Shown piece by piece: positions 26,901 through 37,520 of a stretch of DNA of 64,000 nucleotides. Position numbers and translations under genes: made by a program. Below the pieces are notes generated by a model. It searched no databases. It had not been told where the DNA came from and saw nothing but the letters and a program-made list of their open reading frames with translations. This DNA comes from Epiperipatus broadwayi. Lineage: Eukaryota > Onychophora > Udeonychophora > Euonychophora > Peripatidae. Numbering within the stretch: the stretch's first letter is position 1; each line of letters opens with the position of its first letter. The stretch spans positions 60,121-124,120 of the forward strand of contig JAQFVV010007241.1 in NCBI GenBank assembly GCA_028023455.1, given 5' to 3'.

Positions 26901-27158
26901 ACCCACAACTCTTTGTCTCTGACCAATGTGATTGATCAAGGAACTTATGCACAGCTTAGACTGGCAACATTTGTGAACTTTACAATCTGGTCTTTTCGGT
27001 GTAGGCTGGTCATAAGAAAGTCTGAATACCCGAACATTGAGACAGCCTTATATCAAATGCTAAATAAAATTCACAAAACAGACTTTTCCACAGCCTACCT
27101 TAACATTGCAGAAAACACATGGGCCCTAGTTGATCTACCCAGTGAAGAAATGCTTTAA
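23916..27158 (+). pseudogene. LINE ORF2 (endonuclease-reverse transcriptase) pseudogene
   Basis: Starts near ATG 23916 (MTITITAVNIRGLNSKERVE). AVNIRGLN and the following DILCRSETKL are the Asn and Glu motifs of an APE-type endonuclease. After frame breaks near 24180, a linker runs 24380-24976. The RT follows: motif-1/2 region PIAMVPLLKKSDATAELQNL near 25325, AIQLDIAGAFYSV at about 25580-25620 (motif A, LDIAGAF), IPQGSH/PLSTLLF across a frameshift near 25775 (motif B), and SYMDDVVML near 25890 (motif C, YMDD). A C-terminal Cys/His motif (DETTNHMLTSCPC, about 26820-26858) resembles that of other LINE ORF2 tails. ORF2 would nick the target and prime reverse transcription. At least five frame disruptions make it dead. 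Confidence 0.85.
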
Positions 27159-27291
27159 GATTACTCCTGAACACAACACCACAGAACTTTATAACACATG
27201 CATATAAATCATTGTAATAACATGTATAATCCATAGTAACAATATGTAAAACCAATGTAACCAATGTATATTTCCTCAATAAAGTTGAAAG

Positions 27292-27306
27292 AACATCAAG
27301 CAATAA
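27292..27306. repeat. Target-site duplication, right copy
   Basis: aacatcaagcaataa, identical to 20724-20738, directly after the LINE 3' end. Confidence 0.9.
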
Positions 27307-27988
27307 AATGGAACAAATAAACAATACTTTATGTCAATTTAAAATATATATATATAATTTAAAAGAAATGAAGATTAATAGTAAAAAATTGATATCTATT
27401 CCATTTATTTCAAATCAACAAGTGAAATATTTTTAAGGATTTATATAAGAATGTGTTTAATGTTTCATTCTACTTTCCAAACAATATTAATAAATTAGTC
27501 AATAATTCTAAGGATGTCATACCTGTCAAGCAAAAAAGTAATGTCATATATCAATTTTTTGTGATTGTATGCTATCATATATAGGTGAATCTACGTGCAG
27601 CATTGAGAAAAGATTGAAGGAACACGAATTGTTATATAATTGTTATATAAGCGTGTAAAAAATAAAAATAATGGTGATTTAATATCTTCTTCAGTTTTCT
27701 TTGATCATGAAAAAACATGTAAATATAAATTTAAATTTAATTTCGAAAATGTGAAAATTCTTCACGAAGAGAGAAACCATAGTAAAAGAAAAATTAAAGA
27801 GGCAATTTTTATAAACAGGAATAAAACACATTTTGTTTGTGAATTTAATGGCAGTTGAGGCAGGTTAGAAAGTAACCAAAAGTATTTCTGCGGATTTAAG
27901 GATTGATTGTATTTGTTTGTAAACCGTTAAAAATATTATTTCAATTATAATTACAATATTCTTTTTAATTAACAGATATTTTATTTAT

Positions 27989-27990
<2 letters not shown>
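27303..27990 (+). mobile_element. 5'-truncated Penelope-like element, right arm of the head-to-head pair
   Basis: Inverted copy of 19977-20719. Both arms begin at the same internal PLE position, next to the LINE target site, and both run to a 3' end in TA repeats (about 27988). The first four bases overlap the target duplication because the LINE landed across the arm edge. Confidence 0.85.
27380..27860 (+). pseudogene. PLE linker and GIY-YIG fragment
   Basis: Linker remnants (SIPFISNQQVKYF near 27397, with stops) lead into LSYIGESTCSIEKRLKEHEL near 27573. An 11-bp duplication (ttgttatataa, about 27630-27652) then breaks the frame. The remainder continues KNKNNGDLISSSVFFDHEKT and NFENVKILHEERNHSKRKIK. 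A 3' deletion relative to the 20.1-kb copy removes the IRDSWNLN tail and replaces it with FVCEFNGS. It is non-functional. Confidence 0.8.

Positions 27991-28013
<23 letters not shown>
27988..28013. repeat. (TA)n microsatellite
   Basis: A TA run at the 3' end of the plus-strand PLE arm. Confidence 0.9.
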
Positions 28014-28019
<6 letters not shown>

Positions 28020-29295
28020 ACCTCAAAGTCCTCTAACTCTTATGCTGCTTTAAAACAAATCATCTAATCAACGGTTCTAATAATCTCTAAGTTAATTTTA
28101 CAAAGCAGCATTATAACTGAAACACACAGGCTTATTATATACCTGTATTTATAAATGTAATATATAGGGTATATGAGCACAGACTTTCACATGACCACGA
28201 CTCTCCACAGTATCCCATAACACTGATACACTTGAACACGTATATGTTGAAAAAATAAATAATCACCAATATACGTATTTCATGATAAACCAGCAATCAT
28301 TAGTTCGTCCAGATTACCATCTCTACATACATATGCTATAAGTACTCAGATATACAGGTTACTATAAAAATTATTAATTCAAATAAATATTTCTTCGTCA
28401 AATTAGATTTCTTAATCAAAATAAATATCTCTTAATCAAATCAGATCTCAAGATTTTTGCAAAAATTCGTTAATGAACAAATACAATCATATTCTACATC
28501 TCAAGTTCTTTTCCAGTCACAAAAAAGTTTCTTTATAGTTTTAATTAAAGTAAATTAGTATACTATTGAAAATCCATGATGTTACTGTAAAACATCAACC
28601 ATGTAAATTTAGAAAAGCGACTTATATAATCTACTTGTACTCTTATATCATAATATTGTGATAATATGTTATATAATACAATGTGATTTAAATATGAATT
28701 CAGAAAACCTAACGTTTATTATTATTTCAGTTTTCATTTCTATATGTCACGATATAAATTATATTTTATAATATTAACAAACAAATCTTACCAGTATTAT
28801 AATAATATTGAATTTAGAAATTGTATGATTTCATGTCCACATAAAAATAATTATAAATATAAGCATAAAACATTTTATCGAAGTTTTTATAACCCATCAG
28901 ATATGCAGATTAGGCATATTAATAATATCAGCATTCTTAACTACTCGTATTGCATCAAGAGCCAAATTAAGACATGGTTAGCATCACACATGACTATAAA
29001 GAATATTTTCATCAAGATAATTCTCAATGAATACAAAAAACATTATGATTGAATAGATTCAAAAATAAAAACATCCAAAAGTTTTACATAAAGAATTAAT
29101 ACTTCATCTTTAATCTTAACAATTTACCAAGAACAAGCCATCATGAAAAATTGCCTAAAATACAGCAGCACTCACTGCCTGTTACCTAATCTGATGTAGC
29201 AATAATGTATGTGTGATGTTGAAAAACCACAAAATATATTAATTAAAGAAAACTTTAACTACACATATAAATTGTGGCTTTAACAATTCAATAAG

Positions 29296-29298
<3 letters not shown>
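28014..29298. other. No recognised feature
   Basis: AT-rich, 1.3 kb. The longest frame, 28744-29052 on +, has no recognisable domain and lies in low-complexity codons. No element ends were recognised. Confidence 0.5.

Positions 29299-29363
<65 letters not shown>
29299..29363. repeat. (TA)n microsatellite
   Basis: A pure TA run of about 64 bp, adjacent to the outer edge of the second-lineage PLE. Confidence 0.95.
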
Positions 29364-29364
<1 letters not shown>

Positions 29365-29367
<3 letters not shown>

Positions 29368-30562
29368 AAAAAAATAAAACTATAAATCCAATAAATAATA
29401 TAATATTTCAACCAGAGGACTGGTTTATCAGAAAGAAAAAAATACAAGTAAAATGTATATTCAAAAATTACGATTTTAAAGATTAAAAATTAACAAAACC
29501 CCCTATTGTCACAAAATCTAACACAGAATATCTACCCAATCAATGACAAAATTCAAACAAAAACAAAAAAACTACATTCCCTCCTAATCAAGCTTAAATT
29601 TATTTAAATTAAAATAAATATAAAAATAAAAATCCAAAATTAAAAATTAAAATATACATATTCATACATAGAAAAATTAAACTATCTCACATACAAAAAA
29701 TAGTGTTCACATTAATATTCATTAAAAACTAAAATACTTATAATTTAAAAATTATAGTTAGTGCAAATACAATAATTTATAACTAATTATTTATCTATAA
29801 ACCAATTAAACACAGATATTAAACATCCATAACCAATCTTACATAAAAAACCTATAAGAAAATTTTACATAAAAAACACACATATAGAAATCATTTAGAG
29901 ACCAGGTAACCCAGAGATGTAATAGTTCAGTGTTCAAATTCAATCATCTTCTAAGGTCTTAATTTAAAAATAAAAAATCTCTTTTTCCTCTCCCTTAGAA
30001 AAAAACCTTCCTGAAGAATCATTACTTTTAAATCATCAATTGAATGATTCTGTTAAAATTTTTGAAACTCTATCTTTATTCTTATCAAAATGTCAAATCT
30101 ATGATTAGTCATTCTACAGTAAACTATTTTACTACCTATATACTTTTAAACACTACTACACTCTATCAAATATATCAAATTAACACTTTTAATGTAACAT
30201 AATTAGGAATATACCATTTGAAATAAATTCTAGTACTAAAGACCACTTTGTCACAACAATATGTACATGTAAAACATATTTTATCTTTACATGGAGAACA
30301 TCCTTTTTCCTGTACAGAACTACTAATAAAATTTGTTTTGACAAGTATATCTCTAAGTGATCTATGTTTTCGATATACAGCCTTAGGTGGATCAGAAAAA
30401 ATAGATTTTAAATAATCTGTGGACTGTAATATGTTAAAATGTTTTGCCAATATCCGGTTAATATTAGGTAAATCTCTATTAAAAGTAAGAACCAGTCCTC
30501 TGGTTGAAATATTATATTATTTATTGGATTTATACGTCTTTATTTTTTTGTTTTTATATGTA
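29365..30562 (-). mobile_element. Second-lineage Penelope-like element remnant with inverted ends
   Basis: The ends 29365-29435 and 30488-30562 are inverted copies of about 70 bp, each containing the self-complementary core aaccagaggactggtt and the string aatccaataaataatataat. Between them, on the minus strand, is a PLE linker and GIY-YIG region. Inverted flanking segments arising from partial inverted copies are a known habit of PLEs. The protein differs clearly from the PLEs at 20, 27 and 44 kb. Confidence 0.7.
29890..30480 (-). pseudogene. PLE Cys-rich linker plus degraded GIY-YIG domain
   Basis: Reading leftward from about 30470, the frame gives PNINRILAKHFNILQ-like sequence, then PPKAVYRKHRSLRDILVKT and the Cys motif GCSPCKDKICFTCTYC. 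Canonical PLEs have this C-x2-C-type cluster between RT and endonuclease. After a stop at 30175, further frames resemble a typical PLE GIY-YIG tail (a YIG-like segment, then NHSIDDLKVMILQEGFFS, near 30000-30040), which matches the 'HSFDDLkV.iLqgGf' block of vertebrate and invertebrate PLEs. Stops and frameshifts show decay. Confidence 0.7.
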
Positions 30563-32030
30563 TTTCCTTTGGTTAGTTTGTTATATATTAATATTTTGAT
30601 ATATATATATATATATATATACTCCACTAATTCCCTCATTCATTAGAACACATTCTAAACAATTTCCTACAAGATGGATGTGTAATATTCTGAGAACTCT
30701 TATAACAAATATAATACAAATTATAACGCAATAATAAATATGCAATATCTTAAATATAATATACATGTAAGTAAATCTTATTTTCCAGTGCAACAGTTAC
30801 ATGAGTTCTTGGACATGTTGAAGATTTATTTAAGTATCCGGACAATATAAATATTAAATATTGGCAAAACAATTAATTAAAGTTTGAGGCATATAAAAAT
30901 AATAAATACTGACATAGTTTGAAAAGTAATTTACAGTAAATAACAAATTATTTATTGGAAGAATACAACAATAATAAAATATATTTTCTTCTGAAGCAAT
31001 TCAAATACAAAACAATGGAAATAAGTAATAAGCATTATATTTATTTTAAACAATGTGAAGAAGATATTATGTCCTTTGAAATTTAATTCATAGCTTCAAA
31101 CAATGGGAAACTGATAAAGAGCATAATATATTTCTCTTAAAGCAAAACAATGTTTTATTTAGCAAAAAGTAGTTTTTCAGGAGCTAAGAAATCCTTAAAA
31201 GCAAACGTATTATAAAACTATAACCAAATTGCAAAATGCATAGAATAGGTTTTATGCAATATTCTATGTTTCTTCAGCTAAAAATATTCAAAGGCAATAA
31301 AGTACATTAAAGAGTAAATAATTATTCTACATTTCCATAATATGCAACATATTATCATGTATATTCCATTAGAAGGCAGAATGCTTGAAGATAATATTAA
31401 TCCATTTATCCCATATTTAAGCATACGTCACAATTGATAAAACATGCAATATATCCATTTTGTCGTATTAGTAATGTTGAAATAAATATTTGAATAATTT
31501 TAAAAAAGCACTATAATTTTTATGCAAAGTCATTTCAAATTTTATCAGCAATATGACTACTACCACTAATCATTTCAAATAAATTTTAAAATGCTGCAAT
31601 TAATTCCAAATTATAACTATCCCATATACTACCTACATATAGCCCTGTACATACTTCTGATTTTAGGATTTTGAAAAATACTATTGCTTCATCTTTTGCT
31701 TTTATAGATAGAAATAAAAATATAGTGATTGATGAGAGTGGTCTTATTGCTTCATAACTTGTGATAGAAATGTATGGTTCTACTGATAGAGTGGTGTCTG
31801 TAAAAAATAATTACACATGCATTACAAAGTAAAGGTGTTTGTAAATAAGTTATAAAATTTCTTATTGTTTCTTTAAAATTTGTTAACATTGTTGCTGTTT
31901 TGAAGGTGGATATTAGAAAATGTCTAAAGATTGACTTGTGTATCTACTTGCTGTTGCACAAGTTTGCAATTTTATTTTGTCTATATATGAAAGTAGTATT
32001 TTAAAGATGTGTATTTTTAAAGATATTAAA
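30563..32030. other. No recognised feature
   Basis: AT-rich sequence with a short TA run at about 30598-30620. No coding or structural signal was recognised. Confidence 0.5.
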
Positions 32031-32034
32031 ACGT

Positions 32035-32600
32035 ACATAAGTTATGTGGATGATGTTTTTGTTTGTGGAAATAACAATACTATAAATTTCTGGTAGAGGA
32101 GTTAAATAATTTGAATGGCTTAAAATTCAATATGGAAAAAGAATATGATAAAAGTATTAAGTATTTCGATATATTTATTATGCAAGATAATATTATGTTA
32201 AGTTATAAATTAATATTCAAACGATTGCAAAAAAGAGAATATATAAATTGTAAATCCAAAGTACCAATTATGCATAAACTGGCAAGTTTTAGATTTTTTA
32301 AACTTTTGTAATGAAAAATTATGTAGTTGTACGTGTAATGAATTAAAAATATATTGAGATATTTTCCAAGGAATTGCTTGAAGTTGGCTATAAGACTGAA
32401 CAGATTAACAATACTTGATATTCATTTAAAAAGAGTTATAATGATTTAAAGGAGTTGAAGAATGATGATAAAAAATGGACATCTATTCCATATAGTTTAA
32501 ATGCTCAAGTAAATTTTTAAATAATATATAGGATGTGTTTAATGTTTTATTTTGTGTTAAAAATAAAATTAATAAGTTAGTGAATAATTCTTAAAGTGTC
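32035..32600 (+). pseudogene. Degenerate PLE reverse transcriptase and linker
   Basis: SYVDDVFVCGNN near 32040-32075 is the PLE RT motif C (YVDD) in its usual D-D-x-F context. It is followed by an LNGLKFNMEKE region near 32110 (motif D-like), KRLQKREYINCKSKVPIMHK near 32220-32275, and a linker stretch KKWTSIPYSLNAQVNF near 32475-32517 that parallels the linkers at 27.4 and 57.1 kb. Many stops and frame changes are present and the endonuclease is lost. It belongs to the same broad lineage as the YIGESRC copies. Confidence 0.7.
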
Positions 32601-33029
32601 AATATACTTACTTAACAACTGATCATTTAAAATGAATGAAAAAATATATAAAGTAGTATATATAAAATTGTATTGTGTATGTATTATTTATTCTGTATAT
32701 TGTTATTTTATGTAATCAATTCTTTGGATCTGTAGGTGAATGTTTTATTCTATTTTACTGATGTTTCTTTTCATTATTGTTATTTTATTTCCATTATAGA
32801 ACACTAGTCGGTTTTCTATCTGCAATAATTTATTAATGTTAAAATAAATTATTAACATTTGAAAAGGAAATGAAATCTTATACAAAAAAGCTTTATGTGT
32901 AATTACTATTAATGTATATTATTTTTAATTATTTATTATTATATAGATTATTTAAATATCCAATGGTTGCTTCACCCACATTGTCTGAAAAAATATATAA
33001 TCTTTAAAACATGATTACTCATACCTAGT
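32601..33029. other. No recognised feature
   Basis: AT-rich sequence after the PLE remnant. No motif was recognised. Confidence 0.5.
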
Positions 33030-33870
33030 GAAGATCAAAATTCTTTCCTTTTTCAGATGTACTCTTATATACATTTTGTTGTAAGAGAGATTTTATTCTA
33101 TCCATTAACATGTCCATTTTCTCATCAGTTAGTTTCTAAAATTTCTATTTCTTCAGTTAATTTTTTCTGCTGAATAACATTGTTATGTGATCATTTATTT
33201 CATTTTGTATTAACATACTTTTTTAAATTTTGAACCTTCACCAACTCTAATATATTTTGAAAGAAGTTTAGCTTGCTATCCAGTTACTTATTCTGTTCAT
33301 CTCTTGATAGACATCATTTACTTTATTTCCCAAGCTCCACCTTCTTCTCTCTTACCTCTACATAAGTTCCTATTTCAGCTAAATTTGACTATCTTTTATG
33401 TATTTCTCAGTTGGTTTGATCATTTTTTACTTCTCTGCTTTGGTCAGCCATCTTATCCATCTGACATTTATTGCTATCGGGTATTTGCCTAAACAACTTT
33501 TTCATTTTATGGGTCATGTTATCCTCTATTTGACCAACCATATTTTCTATATTTTTATCCATTTTTGTGAAGTTAACATCATATCATTTTTTACTAATCA
33601 CATCCTTTTAGGAGCTTCAATTTTTTTCCAGCTAAATAATAATAATAGTTTAATATGAATTTTTCTTTTATTTCTTTAATCAGAATGTCTATTTATTAGC
33701 CCAATAGTAGTTCAATATCTTTTTATATAACAACACTATTTCATTCTCATCTATATTCTCATGCTGTTATTTACTACTTTTTTATTTATTTAATAGCATT
33801 CACTTCATTCCTGCATTTTATTTCCCCATGTGAAATCATCATTTTCTCTACTTTAAATGTTTTGTCTATT
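33030..33870 (-). pseudogene. Possible decayed coiled-coil (Gag-like) segment
   Basis: Reverse-strand reading gives broken Met/Lys/Glu/Asp-rich runs (for example TDEKMDMLMDRIKSLLQ near 33050-33135 and DKNIENMVGQIEDNMTHKMK near 33510-33560). These resemble the heptad-rich N-terminus of the Gag-like protein at 13523-14419. There are many stops, and no LTR was found nearby. This is a weak call based on composition and codon pattern only. Confidence 0.3.
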
Positions 33871-33995
33871 ATATTATCTACATTACATGAATACACACAT
33901 ATTCCTGAGTGAAGCAAAAGTGCACACATGTTGGTAGACAAATATATATTTGAATGAAATGTGAACCTAAACATAACATTAGTGGTGCTGAAGTA

Positions 33996-34035
33996 TTATA
34001 TATATATATATATATAAATATGTGTGTGTGTGTGT
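33996..34035. repeat. (TA)n-(TG)n compound microsatellite
   Basis: tatatata followed by tgtgtgtg. It lies about 100 bp upstream of the RTE element. Confidence 0.9.
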
Positions 34036-34129
34036 TTAATGATGATTTTATAAAATGGATAATGATTGGTCTATGGGTCTTCCAGTAGTTTCCCAAATAT
34101 GTAGTTTTGTAATATCAGGATATTAACTG

Positions 34130-37100
34130 AAAGGAGACCCTTTGATTCCTCTTGGAGGCCTTAAAGGAACCGAGCAGGGCAAATTCCTAATGTCCACTCC
34201 ATACGTTCTTGTCGTTGCAGCTGTTATTACTATGTGATTATTCATATAGTATACGAACATGGATGGGCTGCTCACCAACACGCATTAGCCAGCGTGGTGA
34301 GTTTATTGCCTTTTTATCTCTGAGTTTAAGATCAAGAAACACCATGGTCTTTCTTCTCAGTGCCTGATAAGGCAGAATGAATGTTTGTGGAAATGATAAC
34401 TATTTTCCCAATACATATATACAATTATGACAGACAAAAATAAAGCATGGCCCTTATTCCCAGGAGGCTGTAAAGTCATCAACCAAGGCAGCGGTTGGGG
34501 GCCGAAGGCGGAGGGTGCTAAGAATCCCCTGATTGTGGACCCAGGCTGCCATTTGATGACGACTTTTTATTTAGGTACTTACAACTGCAGATCACTTTCA
34601 AGTGAAGGAAGATTGCAAGAATTAGAAGAACTTTCTTATATTAAATGGGACATTATTGGACTTTGTGAAGTTAGAAGAAAAGGTGAAGAGACAATTGATT
34701 TAAAAAGTGGACATATACTCTATTATAAAGGCACAAATATTGGAAATACAAGTGGAGTAGGATTCATTATAAATAAAAAGTGGAAGAACAATATTGTGGA
34801 GATTGATGGTGTATCGGACAGAGTGGCAAGATTAGTTATACAACTTAATAGCAGATACCAAATGCAGATAATTCAGGTTTATGCCCCAACAAGTTCTCAT
34901 AGTGATGAAGTAGTAGAAGATTTTTATATGGATGTACAAAAGGCTTTTGATCAGAGTAAACACCATTTTAAAATTGTTATGGGAGACTTTAATGCTAGAA
35001 TTGGTAAAAAAATGAAAGATGAAAGTGCTGTGGGTAATTTTGGTTATGGTAATAGAAATGAGAGAGGACATAGACTTGTGGAGTTTGCAGAAAAAGAAAA
35101 ACTTTATATTATGAATTCTTTTTTTGAGAAAAATGTTAAAAGGAAATGGACATGGAAGCATCCAAATGAAGGTACAGCAGAATTGGATTATATTTTGACT
35201 AACAGGAAATACATATTTCAAGATTGTAATGTTCTTAATAAATTTAGCACAGGAAGTGATCATCGATTAGTAAGGTGTAAGATACGTGTTAATGTAAAAC
35301 TAGAGAGACAAAAATTATTAAGAAAAACAATATTTACAGTTGATATTCCTAATCTTCAGAAACATTCTAATGAATTTAAATTAGAACTTACAAATCGGTT
35401 TCAAGTATTAGTAGATTTTGAACATGATTCAGATGTGAATGAAATTAATATGAAAATAACTGATACACTTTTGAAAACTGCAACAAAGATAGCTGGTAGA
35501 AAGAAACAGCAATTGACCAATAAAATTTCTACTGAGACTAGAGAATTTATGAAGAAAAGAAGGAATATGAAGATATACAAAAATGATGCATTAAAAAGAA
35601 TTGAATATCTCGAATTTTGTAAAATGGTGCGGAAAAGAGTTGAAAATGATATAAGAAAGTATAACTGTGAACTAGCAAGGAAAGCTATAGAAGAAAATAA
35701 AAGTCTTAAGAATGTAAAACAACATTTTGGTATTGGTAGGAAATTTATATCTGCAATAAGAAAAAAAGATGGAATTATTACTAAAAGGAGAGATGACATC
35801 ATGAAATTGGTAGAAGATTTTTATCAAGAATTATATAGTAATAAAGAACAAGTACCTCCTATATCTATTACATCTTCCAAATTGCCCAGAATTTTAAATG
35901 AAGAAGTGAGACATGCAATTAAATGTATGAAGAAAGGAAAGGCTCCAGGTAATGATGGAATTATAATTGATATATTAAAAGAAGCAGGTGAAGAAATAGA
36001 AAAAATTTTAGCAAAGTTATTTACCAAATGTCTAAATGATAAAGATGTACCGGATGATTGGAAGAATGCAGTAATAATATTAATATTTAAAAAAGGTGAT
36101 AAAGAAGATATTAGAAATTACAGACCTATCAGCCTTTTATCAGTTTTATATAAATTTTTTACCAAGATAATTACTACTCGTCTACAGAGAACATTGGATT
36201 TCCACCAACCAAGAGAACAAGCTGGATTTAAAAGTGGTTTTAGTACAGTAGATCATATCCAGGTATTGAGAGAAGTTATAGAAAGGACAAATGAATATGA
36301 GTTGCCATTATGCTTAGGATTTGTAGATTATGAAAAGGCATTTGATTCTATAAACATTTCTTCAGTGATTAAAGCATTGGATCATCAAGGTATAGATCCA
36401 GGATATTGTCATATTTTAAAGAATATTTATAAAAATGCAACAGCAACAATTAGATTACATAATGACACTAGGAAAGTCAACATTGAGAAAGGTGTAAGAC
36501 AAGGTGACTCCATATCTCCAAAACTTTTTACAGCAGTGCTGCATGAAGTATTTTGTGGATTAAAATGGGAAACTAAAGGAGTGAAAGTAAATGGTGATTA
36601 TTTAAGTCATTTAGATTTCGCAGATGATGTAGTTGTTTTTGCAAATAATGCTTCAGATCTGCAGGAAATGTTGCAGGAATTATCAGATGAAAGTAGGAAA
36701 GTAGGACTAAAGATAAATGTTAAAAAGACTAAAGTAATGTTTAATCGATTTGCTCTAAATATGAAAATAAAGATTGATTATGATGAATTAGAAGAAGTTA
36801 ACAGTTACAAATACCTTGGTCAGATTATTAATACAGATGGAAACATAATGGAGGAAATTAATCATAGAATTAAACTTGGTTGGAGTGCTTTTGGTAGAAA
36901 TAACTTGATACTAAAAGGAAATATGCCTATGTGTTTGAAAAGGAAGGTTTTTAACAAATGTGTTTTACCAGTTCTTACTTATGGATCTGAGACTTGGACA
37001 CTTAATAGAAGAGCAATTCAGAGACTTCAGACCACTCAAAGAAGTATGGAGAGATGTATGTTGGGAGTAACAAGAAGAGATCGTAAATGCAATGTATGGG

Positions 37101-37404
37101 TAAGAGAACAAACAGGTGTTACTGACCTCATTGAAAAAATTAAAAGATTGAAGTGGAGTTGGGCTGGACATATTGTTAGAAGAGATGATAATAGATGGAC
37201 AATTGAAATTTTAAACTGGATTCCAAGAGATTGTAAAAGACCCAGAAAGAGACCACATGTGAGATGGATGGATGAAATAAGAAAGTGTGCAGGGGTGATG
37301 TGGAGAAGAGAAGCTAAAGATTGGAGAAGATGGATTAAACTTGGAGAGACCTTCATCCTGCAGTGGATTGATAATGGTTGATAATGATGGTGATGATGAT
37401 TACC
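34130..37404 (+). mobile_element. RTE/BovB-like LINE with intact ORF
   Basis: A GC-richer 5' leader (from about 34130; exact start uncertain) precedes a single uninterrupted ORF. The element ends right after the stop in a short tail of gataat/gatgat-type repeats (about 37380-37402), which is typical of RTE elements: a very short 3' UTR ending in simple repeats rather than poly(A). The 3' flank is another PLE fragment, so the LINE probably inserted into older PLE sequence. No target duplication was recognised. Confidence 0.85.
34427..37381 (+). CDS. RTE-clade endonuclease-reverse transcriptase, 984 aa, intact
   Basis: Residues 46-290 form an APE-type endonuclease: TYNCRSL (Asn53), GLCEVRR (Glu81), VMGDFNARIG (Asp187, Asn189), ELDYILTNR (Asp254) and TGSDHRLVR (Asp278, His279), all catalytic positions present. 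Residues 500-780 form the reverse transcriptase: KGKAPGNDGI, NYRPISLLSVLYKFF, GFVDYEKAFDS (Asp634), RQGDSISPKLF and FADDVVVF (FADD, residues 731-734). The C-terminal part (about 800-984) has the CVLPVLTYGSETW, AGHIVRRDDNRW and RPRKRPHVRWMDE blocks typical of BovB/CFDP2-like RTE proteins. The protein nicks target DNA and copies its RNA there. Length is normal for RTE and there is no stop, so it may be competent or very young. Confidence 0.95.
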   Translation: MTDKNKAWPLFPGGCKVINQGSGWGPKAEGAKNPLIVDPGCHLMTTFYLGTYNCRSLSSEGRLQELEELSYIKWDIIGLCEVRRKGEETIDLKSGHILYYKGTNIGNTSGVGFIINKKWKNNIVEIDGVSDRVARLVIQLNSRYQMQIIQVYAPTSSHSDEVVEDFYMDVQKAFDQSKHHFKIVMGDFNARIGKKMKDESAVGNFGYGNRNERGHRLVEFAEKEKLYIMNSFFEKNVKRKWTWKHPNEGTAELDYILTNRKYIFQDCNVLNKFSTGSDHRLVRCKIRVNVKLERQKLLRKTIFTVDIPNLQKHSNEFKLELTNRFQVLVDFEHDSDVNEINMKITDTLLKTATKIAGRKKQQLTNKISTETREFMKKRRNMKIYKNDALKRIEYLEFCKMVRKRVENDIRKYNCELARKAIEENKSLKNVKQHFGIGRKFISAIRKKDGIITKRRDDIMKLVEDFYQELYSNKEQVPPISITSSKLPRILNEEVRHAIKCMKKGKAPGNDGIIIDILKEAGEEIEKILAKLFTKCLNDKDVPDDWKNAVIILIFKKGDKEDIRNYRPISLLSVLYKFFTKIITTRLQRTLDFHQPREQAGFKSGFSTVDHIQVLREVIERTNEYELPLCLGFVDYEKAFDSINISSVIKALDHQGIDPGYCHILKNIYKNATATIRLHNDTRKVNIEKGVRQGDSISPKLFTAVLHEVFCGLKWETKGVKVNGDYLSHLDFADDVVVFANNASDLQEMLQELSDESRKVGLKINVKKTKVMFNRFALNMKIKIDYDELEEVNSYKYLGQIINTDGNIMEEINHRIKLGWSAFGRNNLILKGNMPMCLKRKVFNKCVLPVLTYGSETWTLNRRAIQRLQTTQRSMERCMLGVTRRDRKCNVWVREQTGVTDLIEKIKRLKWSWAGHIVRRDDNRWTIEILNWIPRDCKRPRKRPHVRWMDEIRKCAGVMWRREAKDWRRWIKLGETFILQWIDNG

Positions 37405-37520
37405 AAGGTTTTAAAATATATTACAGGTATGTTGATGATATTTTTGTTTGTAGAAATTTAGATGTTATCATTTTGTTATTGAATGAATTAAATAGTTTAG
37501 AAAGTTTAATATGGAGTAAA
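37405..37520 (+). pseudogene. PLE reverse transcriptase scrap
   Basis: RYVDDIFVCRNLDVIILLLN followed by ELNSLESL (about 37425-37510) is the PLE motif C region with the same D-D-x-F-V-C context as the copies at 32.0 and 56.7 kb. Only about 40 codons are recognisable. Confidence 0.7.

Larger units (their letters stand above)
20739..27291 (+). mobile_element. Full-length but inactivated two-ORF LINE, 6.55 kb
   Basis: Bounded exactly by 15-bp target duplications. It has a 5' UTR of about 210 bp, an ORF1 with a CCHC knuckle, an ORF2 with an APE-type endonuclease and a reverse transcriptase with a YMDD box, and a short 3' UTR ending caataaagttgaaag without a long poly(A). This layout fits the Jockey/CR1/I-like groups of non-LTR retrotransposons; I cannot fix the clade by eye. 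Many stops and frameshifts make it defective. Low G content on the + strand gives it a base composition unlike its surroundings. Confidence 0.9.

Noticed and set aside
28744-29052. 102-codon + strand ORF
   Set aside because: Tyr/Asn/Ile/Lys-rich translation of AT-rich DNA with no domain recognised.
34832-37356. Several antisense ORFs over the RTE coding region
   Set aside because: Shadows of the 984-codon ORF, whose catalytic motifs are unambiguous.
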